Part shown: piece by piece, positions 8,035-17,775 of the stretch
How the letters are laid out: every line of letters begins with the position of its first letter
Position numbering within the stretch: position 1 is the first letter of the stretch
Assembly: GCF_030285365.1 (NCBI RefSeq)
Contig: NZ_JASVDS010000004.1
Span: 434,001-498,000, forward strand
DNA length: 64,000 nucleotides
Direction of reading: 5' to 3'
Source: Roseateles subflavus
GTDB lineage: Bacteria; Pseudomonadota; Gammaproteobacteria; Burkholderiales; Burkholderiaceae_C
Made by a program: the position numbers and the translations under genes
The notes under the pieces: generated by a model
What the model saw: the letters and a program-made list of their open reading frames with translations, nothing else
The model's database searches: none
Told to the model about the DNA's origin: nothing

Positions 8035-9135
8035 ATGGCTGGCAGCACATTCGGCGAACTCTTCCGCGTCACCAACTTCGGCGAGAGCCACGGCCCGGCC
8101 ATCGGCTGCGTGATCGACGGCTGCCCGCCGGGGCTTGCGCTCAGCGAGGCCGACATCCAGCCCGAGCTGGACCGCCGTCGCCCCGGCACCTCGCGCCATG
8201 TGACCCAGCGCAATGAGCCCGATGCCGTGCAGATCCTGTCCGGCGTCTATGAAGGCCTCACCACCGGCGCCCCGATCTGCCTGCTGATCCAGAACACGGA
8301 CCAGCGCAGCAAGGACTACGGCAACATCCTCGACACCTTCCGCCCCGGCCACGCGGACTACACCTACTGGCGCAAGTACGGCCTGCGCGACCCGCGCGGC
8401 GGCGGCCGTTCCTCGGCCCGCATGACGGCGCCCATGGTCGGTGCCGGGGCCGTGGCCCGCAAGTGGCTCAAGGCCCAGTACGGCACCGAATTCCGCGGCC
8501 ACATGACCCAGCTCGGCGAACTGCCCATCGCCTTCGAGGGCTGGGAGCACGTGCCGGACAACCCCTTCTTCGCCGCCAACGTGAGCCAGATCGCCGCGCT
8601 GGAAGCCTATATGGACGCCCTGCGCAAGTCCGGTGACTCCGTGGGTGCGCGCATCGAGGTGCAGGCCACCGGCGTGCCCGTGGGCCTGGGCGAGCCGCTC
8701 TTCGACAAGCTCGACGCCGACATCGCCTTCGCGATGATGGGCATCAACGCGGTCAAGGGCGTGGAGATCGGCGACGGCTTCGGCGTCGTGCCCCAGCGCG
8801 GCAGCGAGCACGGTGACGAGCTCACGCCCGAGGGCTTCGCCAGCAACCATGCGGGCGGCGTGCTCGGCGGCATCTCCACCGGTCAGGACCTGCGGGTGTC
8901 CATCGCCATCAAGCCGACGAGCTCGATCCGCCTGCCCAAGGCCTCGATCGACCGCGCCGGCCAGGTCACGGAGGTCGTGACGCATGGTCGCCATGACCCG
9001 TGCGTGGGCATTCGCGCCACGCCCATCGCCGAAGCCATGCTGGCCCTGGTGCTGATGGACCATGCGCTGCGCCACCGCGCCCAGTGCGGTGACGTTCGTC
9101 ATGCCCTGCCGCCCATCGGCGCGCAGCGCAGCTGA
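8035..9135 (+). CDS. aroC: Chorismate synthase
   Basis: This 366-residue enzyme converts 5-enolpyruvylshikimate-3-phosphate to chorismate using reduced FMN, the last common step of aromatic biosynthesis. Signatures are [56 protein letters not shown] and the C-terminal [17 protein letters not shown]. The N-terminus aligns with E. coli AroC, so the start is sound, yet no Shine-Dalgarno sequence is present; the ATG directly follows a T-run of the upstream hairpin. Confidence 0.98.
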   Translation: MAGSTFGELFRVTNFGESHGPAIGCVIDGCPPGLALSEADIQPELDRRRPGTSRHVTQRNEPDAVQILSGVYEGLTTGAPICLLIQNTDQRSKDYGNILDTFRPGHADYTYWRKYGLRDPRGGGRSSARMTAPMVGAGAVARKWLKAQYGTEFRGHMTQLGELPIAFEGWEHVPDNPFFAANVSQIAALEAYMDALRKSGDSVGARIEVQATGVPVGLGEPLFDKLDADIAFAMMGINAVKGVEIGDGFGVVPQRGSEHGDELTPEGFASNHAGGVLGGISTGQDLRVSIAIKPTSSIRLPKASIDRAGQVTEVVTHGRHDPCVGIRATPIAEAMLALVLMDHALRHRAQCGDVRHALPPIGAQRS

Positions 9136-9159
9136 GCGGCGCCGCGCACGGATGAGTCC

Positions 9160-9190
9160 CGGGCCGCGCTGACGGCCCGTCTTGTCCTTC
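9160..9190 (+). terminator. Probable terminator after aroC
   Basis: CGGGCC (9160-9165) and GGCCCG (9174-9179) form a 6-bp G+C stem with an 8-base loop, followed by TCTTGTCCTT. The tail is only moderately T-rich. Confidence 0.5.
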
Positions 9191-9348
9191 TGCAGTTCGT
9201 CCCCACCTGCTGCAGCAAATCCCGCCGGGCAACGCCCTGACCCCTCTTTTGCGCGCTTCGTCGCAGGCGCGCTGCACACCTCGTGCGCTCTTCCTAGACT
9301 GCGCCGCAGTTAGACACTCGCGGTAACCCTGCAGCAATGGAGAGACAC

Positions 9349-10551
9349 ATGGACAAGTACAAGCGCAATCGCTGGCTGATGTGGGGAGGGGCGGCCGTGG
9401 TCGTCCTGGGGGCGGGGGCGGGCGTCGCCGTCTATGCCGGCAAGGCCGACGCCAAGAGCGGTGACAGCAAGCAGGCCGCCAAGGATGGCAAGGGCGACAA
9501 GAAGAAGGAGGCCACCCTCGAGTTCGCCTCCCGCGAGGTGACGCAGCCCGCGCTGGCCCGCATGCCCGGCACCATCGAGTTCTCCGGCCCGCTCGTCGCG
9601 CCCAACACCGTCGTGGTGCGGAGCAAGGCCAGCGGTGTGCTGCTGAATCTGCACGTCGCCGAGGGCAGCCGCGTGCGCGCCGGCCAGAGTCTGGGCGAGC
9701 TCGACCTCGAGGAGCTGCGCTTCCGCGTGGCCGAGCGCCGGGCCAGCCTGGAGGCCGCGCAGGCGCAGTTCCAGCAGGCCGAGCGCAGCTACAAGGCCAA
9801 CGAGGACCTGGCCGCCAAGTCCTTCATCTCCAGCACGGCGCTCGACAACTTCCGTGCCAGCATGGAATCCACCCGCGGCCAGTGGCTGGCCGCCAAGGCG
9901 CAGCTGGAGACGGCGCAGAGCAGCCTGCGCCTGGCCTCGCTCGTGGCACCCATCAGCGGTGTCGTCGCCAAGCGCCTCGCCGTGCCCGGCGAGAAGCTCA
10001 GCAGCGAACAGCAGGTGCTGAGCATCGTGGACCTCGGCAAGCTGGAGCTCGCGGGCCTCGTGGGCACGCATGAGGTGGCACGCCTGAGGCCCGGCATGAC
10101 CGTGGCAGTGAAGGTGGAGGGCGATGACCAGCCCGTCGAGGCCCGCATCGCGCGGATCGCCCCGGCGGCCGAGCCCGGCACGCGCAGCATCGGCGTCACG
10201 CTGGAGATCGCCAACAGCGGCGAGCGCTTCCGTGCCGGCCAGTACGGCGTCGCCCGGGTCGAGCTGCCCGACGATGCCCAGCGCCTCACGCTGCCGGCCA
10301 CCGCGGTGATCAATGCCTCCGGCCAGGACCATGTCTGGGTGCTGGAGAAGGGCGCGCTCGTGCGCCGCGTCGTCACCACCGGGCGCCGTGATGCCCGCGA
10401 AGGCCGCATCGAGATCCTGCAAGGCCTCAAGGCCGAGGACCGCGTGCTCGCCGCCCGCTTCGACAACCTGCGCGACGGCGCCGCGGCCAAGGTCGTGGAC
10501 GCGCCGGCGCCGCGCGTGGCCAGCGCCGCCAGCGCTCCGGCCGTGCAATAA
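9349..10551 (+). CDS. RND efflux periplasmic adaptor (membrane fusion) protein
   Basis: The 400-residue protein has an N-terminal anchor (about 12-33), a lysine- and aspartate-rich linker, and the lipoyl/barrel-sandwich half-motif GVLLNLHVAEGSRVRAGQSLGELD. An alpha-helical hairpin follows (about 120-200, alanine/glutamine/glutamate rich), then the second half-motif LVAPISGVVAKRLAVPGEKLSS and a beta-barrel. It should link the pump encoded 11 bp downstream to an outer-membrane channel, which is not encoded in the window. Start chosen for GGAGAG 5 bp upstream. Confidence 0.93.
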   Translation: MDKYKRNRWLMWGGAAVVVLGAGAGVAVYAGKADAKSGDSKQAAKDGKGDKKKEATLEFASREVTQPALARMPGTIEFSGPLVAPNTVVVRSKASGVLLNLHVAEGSRVRAGQSLGELDLEELRFRVAERRASLEAAQAQFQQAERSYKANEDLAAKSFISSTALDNFRASMESTRGQWLAAKAQLETAQSSLRLASLVAPISGVVAKRLAVPGEKLSSEQQVLSIVDLGKLELAGLVGTHEVARLRPGMTVAVKVEGDDQPVEARIARIAPAAEPGTRSIGVTLEIANSGERFRAGQYGVARVELPDDAQRLTLPATAVINASGQDHVWVLEKGALVRRVVTTGRRDAREGRIEILQGLKAEDRVLAARFDNLRDGAAAKVVDAPAPRVASAASAPAVQ

Positions 10552-10562
10552 GGAGAGCGCTC

Positions 10563-13500
10563 ATGTGGATGACCCGCGTCTCCATCCAGAACCCGGTCTT
10601 CGCGACCATGGTGATGGTGGCCCTCTGCGTGATGGGCCTGTTTGCCTATTCCAAGCTGGGCGTCGAGCCCATGCCTGACATCAGCTTCCCCGGGGCACAG
10701 GTCGATGTGGCCTACCCCGGCGCCTCGCCCGAGGCCATCGAGCGCGAGATCCTGCGCCCGCTGGAGGAGTCCCTGAACACCATCGCCGGCGTGGACACCA
10801 TCCGCTCCCGCGCCTACGAGGGCCGCAGCCAGGTCTGGGTGATGTTCAACCTGAATGCCGACATGAACCGCGGCATGCAGGAGATCCGCGACCGCGTGGG
10901 CATGGTGCAGGCCAGCTTCCCGCGCGACGTCAAGCCGCCCACGATCACCCGCTTCCAGGGCGACAACCAGCAGCCCGTCGTCGTGATGTCGCTGCTGAGC
11001 GAGACCCGCTCGGCGCGTGAGCTCTCGATGATGGCCGAGCTGACCATCTCCAAGCGCCTGACGCGCGTGGAGGGCGTCGCGCTGGTGGACATCGGCGGCA
11101 TGGTCTCCCGCGAGGTCCGCGTGGACCTGGACCCGCAGCGCCTGCGGGCCTATGGCGTCACGCCGGCCGAGGTCGCCACGGCGCTGCGCGAGGCCAATGC
11201 CGACCAGCCCGTGGGCCTGCTCTCCGACAAGCTCAGCGACGCCATCCTGCGCGTCGAGGGCCGCGTCAAGGACCCCAAGGAGTTCGCGCAGGTCGTCGTG
11301 GCCCGCCGCGGCAATCTGGTCCTGACCCTCGGGGACCTGGGCACGCTCGTCGAGCGTGAGCGGGAAGCCTCCACCATCGCCCGCATCAACGGCAAGCCCG
11401 CCGTCACCTTCAGCGTCTTCAAGCAGCAGGACGCCAATGTGGTGGCCACCGGCGAAGCCATCAAGGAGGCCATGGAGGAGCTGCGCAAAACGCTGCCCAA
11501 GGACGTGGAGCTGCGCCTCATCAACGCCAACAGCGACTGGGTCAAGGGTTCGCTCGACGGCCTGCGCCACACGCTGATCGAGGGCGCGCTGCTGACCGTG
11601 GCCATCGTCTTCCTGTTCCTGCACAGCTGGCGCTCGACCATCATCACCGGCCTGACGCTGCCCATCGCCGTCATCTCGAGCTTCCTGGCGGTGCATGCCT
11701 TCGGCTTCACGCTGAACTTCATGACGATGATGGCGCTGTCGCTGTGCATCGGCCTGCTGATCGACGATGCCATCGTGGTGCGCGAGAACATCGTCCGCCA
11801 CGTGGGCATGGGCAAGGACCACCACCAGGCGGCCTTCGACGGCACCAACGAGATCGGCCTGGCCGTGATGGCCACGACCTTTGCCATCTGCGCCGTGTTC
11901 GTGCCCGTGGCCTTCATGGGCGGCATCATCGGCAAGTTCTTCCACCCCTTCGGCATCACCGTGGCCGTGGCTGTGCTGGTGTCGCTGTTCGTGAGCTTCA
12001 CGCTGGATCCGATGATGTCCAGCATCTGGAAGGACCCGCCCAGCGCCTGGCTGCGCAAGGTGCCGGTGGTGCGCCACCTGATCAACGGCACGGACCGCGT
12101 CATGGACGTGCTGCACGGCGCCTACGAGCGCGTGATCCGCTGGGTCTTCAGCGGCCGCCGCTACCGCGTCTTCGTGCCGCCCGTGCCGGCCTACGGCCGC
12201 CCCTTCGACGAGGCCGGCCGCCGCGACCGCAGTCTGCCGCGACGCCTGCGCTTCGCCACGCTGACCCCGCGCGGTCTCGTGATGTGGGGCGGCTTCATGA
12301 GCTTCGTGGTGGCCCTGGTGCTGGCTGGCTTCGTGGGCAGCGAGTTCGTGCCCCAGACGGACCAGAGCTTCACACAGCTCAGCCTGCGCATGCCCGTGGC
12401 GACGAGCCTCGAGCGCGGCGATGCCAAGGTGGCGCAGGTCGAGGCCATCCTGAAGGGCTATCCCGAGATCAAGACGGTGTCCGCCGTGGTCGGGGCCGCC
12501 GGCGACGGCATGGCCACGGGCCGCAACCAGGCGGTGCTCAACATCGCCCTGACGGACCGCAAGGAGCGCAAGCGCACGCAGAAGCAGATCGAGGACGCAC
12601 TGCGCGAGGACCTCTCGCGCATCCCCGGCATCGAGCTGTCCGTGGGCTTCGACCGCCCGGTGTGGATCACGCTGCTGGGCAACGATGCCGAGCAGCTGAC
12701 CAAGGCCGCCAACGACCTCGCGGACCGCATCCGCAAGGTGCCCGGCGCCGTGGACGTCGACACCACCGTCAAGCCCGGCCTGCCGGCCTTCGCGGTCAAG
12801 ATCAAGGACTCCGCCGTGCGCGAGCTGGGCCTGACCCCGCCGCAGCTGGCCTCGTCCCTGCGCGCCTACGTCAACGGCGAGGTCGCGACCTACTGGACCA
12901 CGCCGGACGGCAACCAGGTCGAGGTGCTGCTGCGCCTGCCGCAAGGCCAGCGCGAGCGCGTGGACCAGATGCAGAAGCTGCCCGTGGCCTTTGCCAAGGA
13001 CGGCAGCCCGATCAGCCTGGACCAGGTCGCGACCATCGAGCCGGTGTTCAACCCCGAGGTGATCCGCCGTGAGTCCCTGCAGCGCCGCGAGGCCGTGTAC
13101 GCCTCGGTGAAGGACCGCAGCGTGGGCGAGGTGAATGCCGACGTGCAGAAGATCATCAAGACGATGCAGCTGCCGCCCGGCGTGAGCTTCAAGGTCGACG
13201 GCGCCGGCAAGCAGCAGGCCGAGGCCTTCAGCGGGCTGCTCTCGGCCATGGGCCTCGCCGTGATCTTCATCTACATCGTGCTGGCCAGCCAGTTCGGCAG
13301 CTTCATCCAGCCCATCGCCATCATGGCCTCGCTGCCCCTGGCGCTGATCGGCGTGATGCTGGCCCTGCTGCTGTGGGGGTCCACGCTGAACATCTTCTCG
13401 ATGATCGGCCTGGTCATGCTCATGGGCCTGGTCACCAAGAACGCCATCCTGCTGGTGGACTTCGCCAACCATGCCCGCAAGGCCGGCGCGACGGTCAGCG

Positions 13501-13811
13501 AGGCGCTGCTGCAGGCTGGCCTGATCCGCATGCGTCCGATCATCATGACGACGGCCGCGATGATCTTCGGCATGCTGCCGATGGCCCTGGCGCTGAACGA
13601 GGGCAGTGAGCTGCAGGCGCCCATGGGCCGCGCGATCATCGGCGGGGTGCTGACCTCCACGCTGCTGACGCTTGTCGTGGTGCCCGTGCTGTACTCCTAC
13701 CTCGTGCGGGACCGCAAGCGCGAGGCCCGGGTCAGTACGCCGGCCACGCCTCACGAGGCCCCCGCGCCGACGATCCTCACGGGCAACGCCGGCGTGGTGC
13801 CGGCCAAGTGA
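10563..13811 (+). CDS. RND-family efflux pump, inner-membrane permease (AcrB/MdtB-like)
   Basis: This 1,082-residue protein has the two-fold repeated RND plan: a first helix at about 10-30, a large periplasmic loop, helices from about 335-480, then a second helix/loop/helices set. Diagnostic stretches include PMPDISFPGAQVDVAYPGASPEAIE, SLCIGLLIDDAIVVREN (proton-relay aspartates) and GLVTKNAILLVDFANHAR. It is some 40 residues longer than AcrB; extra arginine-rich sequence lies in the cytoplasmic region between the halves (about 500-565). Substrate unknown; the class exports drugs, metabolites or lipophilic acids. Operon with the adaptor. Confidence 0.95.
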   Translation: MWMTRVSIQNPVFATMVMVALCVMGLFAYSKLGVEPMPDISFPGAQVDVAYPGASPEAIEREILRPLEESLNTIAGVDTIRSRAYEGRSQVWVMFNLNADMNRGMQEIRDRVGMVQASFPRDVKPPTITRFQGDNQQPVVVMSLLSETRSARELSMMAELTISKRLTRVEGVALVDIGGMVSREVRVDLDPQRLRAYGVTPAEVATALREANADQPVGLLSDKLSDAILRVEGRVKDPKEFAQVVVARRGNLVLTLGDLGTLVEREREASTIARINGKPAVTFSVFKQQDANVVATGEAIKEAMEELRKTLPKDVELRLINANSDWVKGSLDGLRHTLIEGALLTVAIVFLFLHSWRSTIITGLTLPIAVISSFLAVHAFGFTLNFMTMMALSLCIGLLIDDAIVVRENIVRHVGMGKDHHQAAFDGTNEIGLAVMATTFAICAVFVPVAFMGGIIGKFFHPFGITVAVAVLVSLFVSFTLDPMMSSIWKDPPSAWLRKVPVVRHLINGTDRVMDVLHGAYERVIRWVFSGRRYRVFVPPVPAYGRPFDEAGRRDRSLPRRLRFATLTPRGLVMWGGFMSFVVALVLAGFVGSEFVPQTDQSFTQLSLRMPVATSLERGDAKVAQVEAILKGYPEIKTVSAVVGAAGDGMATGRNQAVLNIALTDRKERKRTQKQIEDALREDLSRIPGIELSVGFDRPVWITLLGNDAEQLTKAANDLADRIRKVPGAVDVDTTVKPGLPAFAVKIKDSAVRELGLTPPQLASSLRAYVNGEVATYWTTPDGNQVEVLLRLPQGQRERVDQMQKLPVAFAKDGSPISLDQVATIEPVFNPEVIRRESLQRREAVYASVKDRSVGEVNADVQKIIKTMQLPPGVSFKVDGAGKQQAEAFSGLLSAMGLAVIFIYIVLASQFGSFIQPIAIMASLPLALIGVMLALLLWGSTLNIFSMIGLVMLMGLVTKNAILLVDFANHARKAGATVSEALLQAGLIRMRPIIMTTAAMIFGMLPMALALNEGSELQAPMGRAIIGGVLTSTLLTLVVVPVLYSYLVRDRKREARVSTPATPHEAPAPTILTGNAGVVPAK

Positions 13812-13858
13812 GTCGCCACCGGGTGAACCGGCCTGCGTGATCCGCGGGCCCTCCTGAC

Positions 13859-13892
13859 GAAGCCGCGGGCCCAGCTCGCGGCTTCTTTCCTT
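13859..13892 (+). terminator. Intrinsic terminator after the RND pump gene
   Basis: GAAGCCGCG (13859-13867) and CGCGGCTTC (13877-13885) form a perfect 9-bp stem with a 9-base loop, followed by TTTCCTTCC. Confidence 0.75.
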
Positions 13893-13955
13893 CCAGGGCC
13901 CAACCGTGCAGTGTTGCCGGCCGTGGCGGATATTTGCCGGCCCGTCTGCGTAAGT

Positions 13956-13986
13956 TTCACGCAAGCCAGGGCAGACTGCCTATGAT
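13956..13986 (+). promoter_or_regulatory. Possible promoter for the binding-protein gene
   Basis: TATGAT (13981-13986) is a strong -10 match. TTCACG (13956-13961) is the best -35 but with a long 19-bp spacer. A small inverted repeat GCGT/ACGC (about 13948-13962) overlaps the -35. Confidence 0.35.
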
Positions 13987-14067
13987 GCCGCGCGCCTGCC
14001 TGAAGTTTGCAGGCGTCATTCATCGCCGAGCTCTCACAGGCTCCTGCACGCTTTCTCACGCTGCCCC

Positions 14068-14841
14068 ATGCTCGCCCGCCTCTTCGCCGTCCTCCTGTGC
14101 TGCCTCGGTGCCGCGCATGGCGTGAGGGCGGATGCGCCGCCCGGCGCACTGCCGTCCGGCGGCCTGAGGCTGCTGACGGAAGACTTCCCGCCGGTCAATT
14201 TCCAGCAGGACGGGGTGGTGAAGGGCTTGTCCGTCGAGGTCGTGCAGGAGATCCAGCGCCGCCTGGGGCAGCAGGACGAGATCATCCTCATGCCCTGGTC
14301 CCGCGCCTTCCGCGAAGTGCAGGGCCCCGGCCAGACCGCGCTGTTCGCGATGGCTCGCACGCCGGCCCGCGAGAAGCAGTTCAAGTGGGTGGGCCCCATC
14401 GTCACCTTCTACAGCTCGATCTACGCGCCCGCGCGGGGCGGCCTGCGGCTGCATTCCATGGAGGATGCAAAACGGGCGGAATCGGTGCTCGTGGTGCGGG
14501 ACTGGTACACGGCCGAGCAGCTCGCCACGCTCGGCTTCAAGAACCTGGTGCCGGTGGCGGACCCGGTCACGGCGATCCGCATGACGCTGGCCGGGCGTGC
14601 AACGCTCTTCGCCACCGAGCGGCTCTCCATGCCGCAGACGATGGCGCAGGCCGGCATCCCCGAGGCGAGCCTGGAGATCGTCTACAGCTACGCCAGCTCC
14701 GAAGGCTACATCGCCTTCTCGCGCGACACGCCCGACAGCGTCATACGCGCCTGGAACGCCCGGCTGCGCGAGATGAAGCGCGATGGCAGCTTCCGCGCCA
14801 TCTACAAGCGCTGGCTGCCCAACGACGCCCCGCCGCCCTGA
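14068..14841 (+). CDS. Periplasmic solute-binding protein, family 3 (amino-acid type), orphan
   Basis: The 257-residue protein has a signal peptide (LFAVLLCCLGAAHGVRA) and the family-3 plan: LLTEDFPPVNFQQDGVVKGLSVEVVQEI, then IILMPWSRAF and ALFAMARTPAREKQFKWVGPI. These motifs are typical of the short amino-acid/ectoine-like binding proteins common in betaproteobacteria. No permease or ATPase is adjacent, so it either serves a transporter elsewhere or has another sensing role. It converges on glk with a 21-bp gap. Confidence 0.85.
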   Translation: MLARLFAVLLCCLGAAHGVRADAPPGALPSGGLRLLTEDFPPVNFQQDGVVKGLSVEVVQEIQRRLGQQDEIILMPWSRAFREVQGPGQTALFAMARTPAREKQFKWVGPIVTFYSSIYAPARGGLRLHSMEDAKRAESVLVVRDWYTAEQLATLGFKNLVPVADPVTAIRMTLAGRATLFATERLSMPQTMAQAGIPEASLEIVYSYASSEGYIAFSRDTPDSVIRAWNARLREMKRDGSFRAIYKRWLPNDAPPP

Positions 14842-14862
14842 GCGGGGGCCGCGACGGCCGTC

Positions 14863-15834
14863 TCAGGCCAGCGCCTGCGCCATGCCCCGCAGCGCCGGGG
14901 ACTCCTCGGCCGTGATCAGGTAGACCGGCATCGTCTCCAGCAGAGGCCTCATGCGGCCCTTGGCCAGGAAGCGTTCCATGAAGGTGGATTGCTGCAGTGC
15001 CTGCGACAGGCGTGGCAGCACGCCGCCGCCCAGATAGACGCCGCCGCGCGCGCCGAGCGTCAGGGCCAGATTGCCCGCCATCGCGCCCAGGAAGCCGAAG
15101 AACAGCGCCAGCGCCTCCTTGGCATGGGCATCGTGCCCGAGCAGCGCGGCGTCGGTCAGGGCCGGCGGCTCGGTGAAGCGCACCGGGGCATCGTCCAGGG
15201 CACAGAGGGCCTCGTAGGTCCACACCAGCCCGGGGCCGGACACGACCCGCTCGGCCGAGGCATGCCCGAAGCGGTGCTGCAGCTGCGCCAGCACCCGCCA
15301 TTCGCGCTCCGTGCTGGCGCACAGCGTGGCATGGCCGCCTTCGCTCGCCAGCGCCTGCCAGCCGCCGCCCGCCTGCGGCAGCAGGCCCGACACCCCCAGG
15401 CCGGTGCCCGGGCCGATGAGCGCGCGCGCCGCCTCCGGCAGGGCCGGGCCGCCGCCCAGGTGCAGCAGCTCGTCCGCGCGCAGGCTGGGCAGGGCCAGGG
15501 CCAGGGCGGAGAAGTCGTTGTAGATGGCCAGCGTGCGCAGGTGCAGCGCCTGCCGCAGTTGCTCCGTGGAGAAGGACCAGTGGTTGTTCGTCATCTGGAT
15601 CCAGTCCCCCGTGACCGGATTGGCCAGCCCCAGCGCCGCCTGCTCGGGATGCGGGCGGGCGATGCGCGCCAGGTAAGCCTCCACGGCCTGCTGGAGCTGC
15701 GGGTAGTCCTGGCAGGGCAGCGTCTCCACACACTCCAGCGGCGCCCGCGCATGGGCCTGCCACGCGAAGCGCGCGTTGGTGCCCCCGATGTCGCCCACGA
15801 GCCGGGGCCGGTCCTGCAGTGACTGCTGCGTCAT
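14863..15834 (-). CDS. glk: Glucokinase
   Basis: The 323-residue protein matches the bacterial ROK-unrelated glucokinase family (E. coli Glk, 321). The phosphate loop is GDIGGTNARFAWQ, the sugar region includes TNNHWSFST and IYNDFSALALALP, and GPGTGLGVSGLLP is the second nucleotide motif. It phosphorylates imported glucose with ATP. The ATG overlaps the TGA of the transporter ATPase gene (ATGA), so translation is coupled and the kinase belongs to the uptake operon. This coupling is the strongest hint that the transporter carries glucose or a glucose-yielding sugar. Confidence 0.95.
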   Translation of the reverse strand: MTQQSLQDRPRLVGDIGGTNARFAWQAHARAPLECVETLPCQDYPQLQQAVEAYLARIARPHPEQAALGLANPVTGDWIQMTNNHWSFSTEQLRQALHLRTLAIYNDFSALALALPSLRADELLHLGGGPALPEAARALIGPGTGLGVSGLLPQAGGGWQALASEGGHATLCASTEREWRVLAQLQHRFGHASAERVVSGPGLVWTYEALCALDDAPVRFTEPPALTDAALLGHDAHAKEALALFFGFLGAMAGNLALTLGARGGVYLGGGVLPRLSQALQQSTFMERFLAKGRMRPLLETMPVYLITAEESPALRGMAQALA

Positions 15835-16895
15835 GCGATGCGCCTTTCGTCCTGGCCCTGGAACAGGTGCACCGCCTGCGGCGCCCATTGCAGATGGACC
15901 GTGTCCCCCACCTGGGCATGCAGCGCGCCCGGCACGCGGCTGGTCAGCCGGCCGGCGGGCGTCTCGACGGTCGCGTAGGTGTCCGGACCGGTCGGCTCGA
16001 TCATGTGCAGGCGGCCCGGCAGGCCGTCGCCCGCCAGGCGGACGTCCTCCGGCCTCAGGCCGTAGAGCAGCGCCGGGCTGCCCAGCGGCTGCAGCACGAG
16101 GCGCTGCGCCTCGGACAGCGGCAGGGCCTGACCGGCCGCCTGCGCCTGCAGGCCGTCGAAACGGGCGCTGACGAAGTTCATCGTGGGCGAGCCGATGAAC
16201 TCGGCCACGAAACGGTTCGCGGGGCGGCTGTAGATGTCCTCCGGCGTGCCGAACTGCTGGACCTGCCCGTCCTTCATCACGGCGATGCGGTCGCCCAGCG
16301 TCATGGCCTCGACCTGGTCATGGGTGACGTAGACCGTGGTGGTGCGGGTGCGCTGGTGCAGCAGCTTGATCTCGGCGCGCATCTCCACGCGCAGCTTGGC
16401 GTCGAGGTTGGAGAGCGGTTCGTCGAAGAGGAAGAGCTTGGGGTCGCGCGCCAGCGCCCGCCCCATGGCCACGCGCTGGCGCTGACCGCCGGAGAGCTGC
16501 CCGGGCTTGCGCTGCAGCAGGTGCTCGATCTGCAGCATCTTCGCGACGCGCGCCACGGCGGCCTCGCGGTCGCTGCGCTTCATGCCCCGCATCTCGAGCG
16601 CGAAGGCAATGTTCTGGGCCACGTTCATGTTCGGGTAGAGCGCATAGCTCTGGAACACCATCGCGATGTCGCGGTCCTTGGAGGGCAGGTCGGTGACGTC
16701 CCGCTCGCCGATGTGGATGCGGCCGCTGCTGGGCTGTTCCAGGCCGGCGATCATGGCCAGCAGCGTGGACTTGCCGCAGCCCGACGGGCCCACGAGGATC
16801 AGGAACTCGCCGGCCTCGATCTCCAGGTCGATGCCCTTGAGGATCTCGACGCTGCCGTAGCCCTTGCGGATCTGCTTGAGGTTCAGTGCACCCAT
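15831..16895 (-). CDS. ugpC: Sugar ABC transporter ATP-binding protein (UgpC/MalK/GtsD type)
   Basis: The 354-residue protein has Walker A GPSGCGKST, signature LSGGQRQRVAMGRAL, Walker B LFLFDEPLSNLD and the switch histidine in VYVTHDQ. It also has the C-terminal regulatory OB-fold domain (about 235-354) of carbohydrate importers. It powers uptake through the two permeases encoded directly upstream. It starts 4 bp after the preceding permease gene and ends in an ATGA overlap with glk. Confidence 0.95.
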   Translation of the reverse strand: MGALNLKQIRKGYGSVEILKGIDLEIEAGEFLILVGPSGCGKSTLLAMIAGLEQPSSGRIHIGERDVTDLPSKDRDIAMVFQSYALYPNMNVAQNIAFALEMRGMKRSDREAAVARVAKMLQIEHLLQRKPGQLSGGQRQRVAMGRALARDPKLFLFDEPLSNLDAKLRVEMRAEIKLLHQRTRTTTVYVTHDQVEAMTLGDRIAVMKDGQVQQFGTPEDIYSRPANRFVAEFIGSPTMNFVSARFDGLQAQAAGQALPLSEAQRLVLQPLGSPALLYGLRPEDVRLAGDGLPGRLHMIEPTGPDTYATVETPAGRLTSRVPGALHAQVGDTVHLQWAPQAVHLFQGQDERRIA

Positions 16896-16899
16896 GGTG

Positions 16900-17775
16900 T
16901 CATCCTTTCACGGCGCCGGCGGTGAGGCCGCGCACGAAGTACTTGCCCGCCAGCACATAGACCAGCAGGGTGGGCGCGGCGGCAATGAGCGCCGCGGCCA
17001 TGTCCACGTTGTATTCCTTGACCGAACTCGAGGTGTTGGCCAGGTTGTTCAGCCCCACGGTGATGGGCTTGGCGTCGGCACCCGAGAACACCACGCCGTA
17101 GAGGAAGTCGTTCCAGATGGCGGTGAACTGCCAGATCAGCGTCACCACGAGGATCGGGCCCGACAGCGGCAGCACGATGCGCCGGAAGATCTGCCAGAAG
17201 CCGGCGCCATCGAGCATCGCGGCCTTCACCAGCTCGTCCGGCAGGCCGGCGTAGTAGTTGCGGAAGAACAGCGTCGTCGAGGGCAGGCCCGCCAGCACAT
17301 GCACCAGCACCAGGCCGGCCAGCGAGTTCGCCAGGCCGAGCTGCCCCAGCACCTGGCTCATCGGCAGCAGCACCACCTGCATGGGCATGAAGACGCCGAA
17401 GAGCATCAGCGCGAACACCAGCTCGCTGCCGCGGAAGCGCCACTTCGTCAGCACGTAGCCGTTGATGGCGCCCAGGGCCGTCGAGATGAGCACCGCCGGC
17501 ACCACCATGGCGACCGAGTTCAGGAAGAAGGGCTTGAGCCCGTTGCAGTCCGTGCCGGTGCAGGCGCTGGACCAGGCCTTGGCCCAGGCGTTCAGCTCGG
17601 GCGCCGAAGGGATCGAGAGCAGGCTGCCCTGGCGCAGCTCGTCCATGCTCTTGAGCGAGGTGCTGACCATCACGTACAACGGCGTGAGATAGAACAGCGC
17701 GAGCAAGCCGAGCGCCGCGAAGAGGGCCAGGCGGCCGAGGCTCAGGGCGGGACGGGACGTCGTGGCGTGGGTCAT
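16900..17775 (-). CDS. gtsC: Sugar ABC transporter permease 2 (GtsC/MalG type)
   Basis: The 291-residue protein has six predicted helices and the permease EAA loop (PDELVKAAMLDGAGFWQIFRRIVLP). It ends in the family-typical AGKYFVRGLTAGAVKG. The SACTGTDCNGLKPFFLNS stretch in the first periplasmic loop is typical of the Pseudomonas-type glucose/mannose transporter. The start ATG overlaps the TGA of the preceding permease gene. Role assignment to glucose follows from binding protein and glk context. Confidence 0.9.
   Translation of the reverse strand: MTHATTSRPALSLGRLALFAALGLLALFYLTPLYVMVSTSLKSMDELRQGSLLSIPSAPELNAWAKAWSSACTGTDCNGLKPFFLNSVAMVVPAVLISTALGAINGYVLTKWRFRGSELVFALMLFGVFMPMQVVLLPMSQVLGQLGLANSLAGLVLVHVLAGLPSTTLFFRNYYAGLPDELVKAAMLDGAGFWQIFRRIVLPLSGPILVVTLIWQFTAIWNDFLYGVVFSGADAKPITVGLNNLANTSSSVKEYNVDMAAALIAAAPTLLVYVLAGKYFVRGLTAGAVKG

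Noticed and set aside
9789-13964. A 1,391-codon open frame on the minus strand opposite the RND pump
   Set aside because: It is a shadow of high G+C codon bias: low-complexity His/Gln/Ala/Arg/Gly composition, no domain, and the opposite strand encodes a textbook RND permease.
14068-14841. Orphan family-3 binding protein as part of the adjacent sugar transporter
   Set aside because: It is on the opposite strand, belongs to the amino-acid-type family, and the sugar operon already has its own binding protein.
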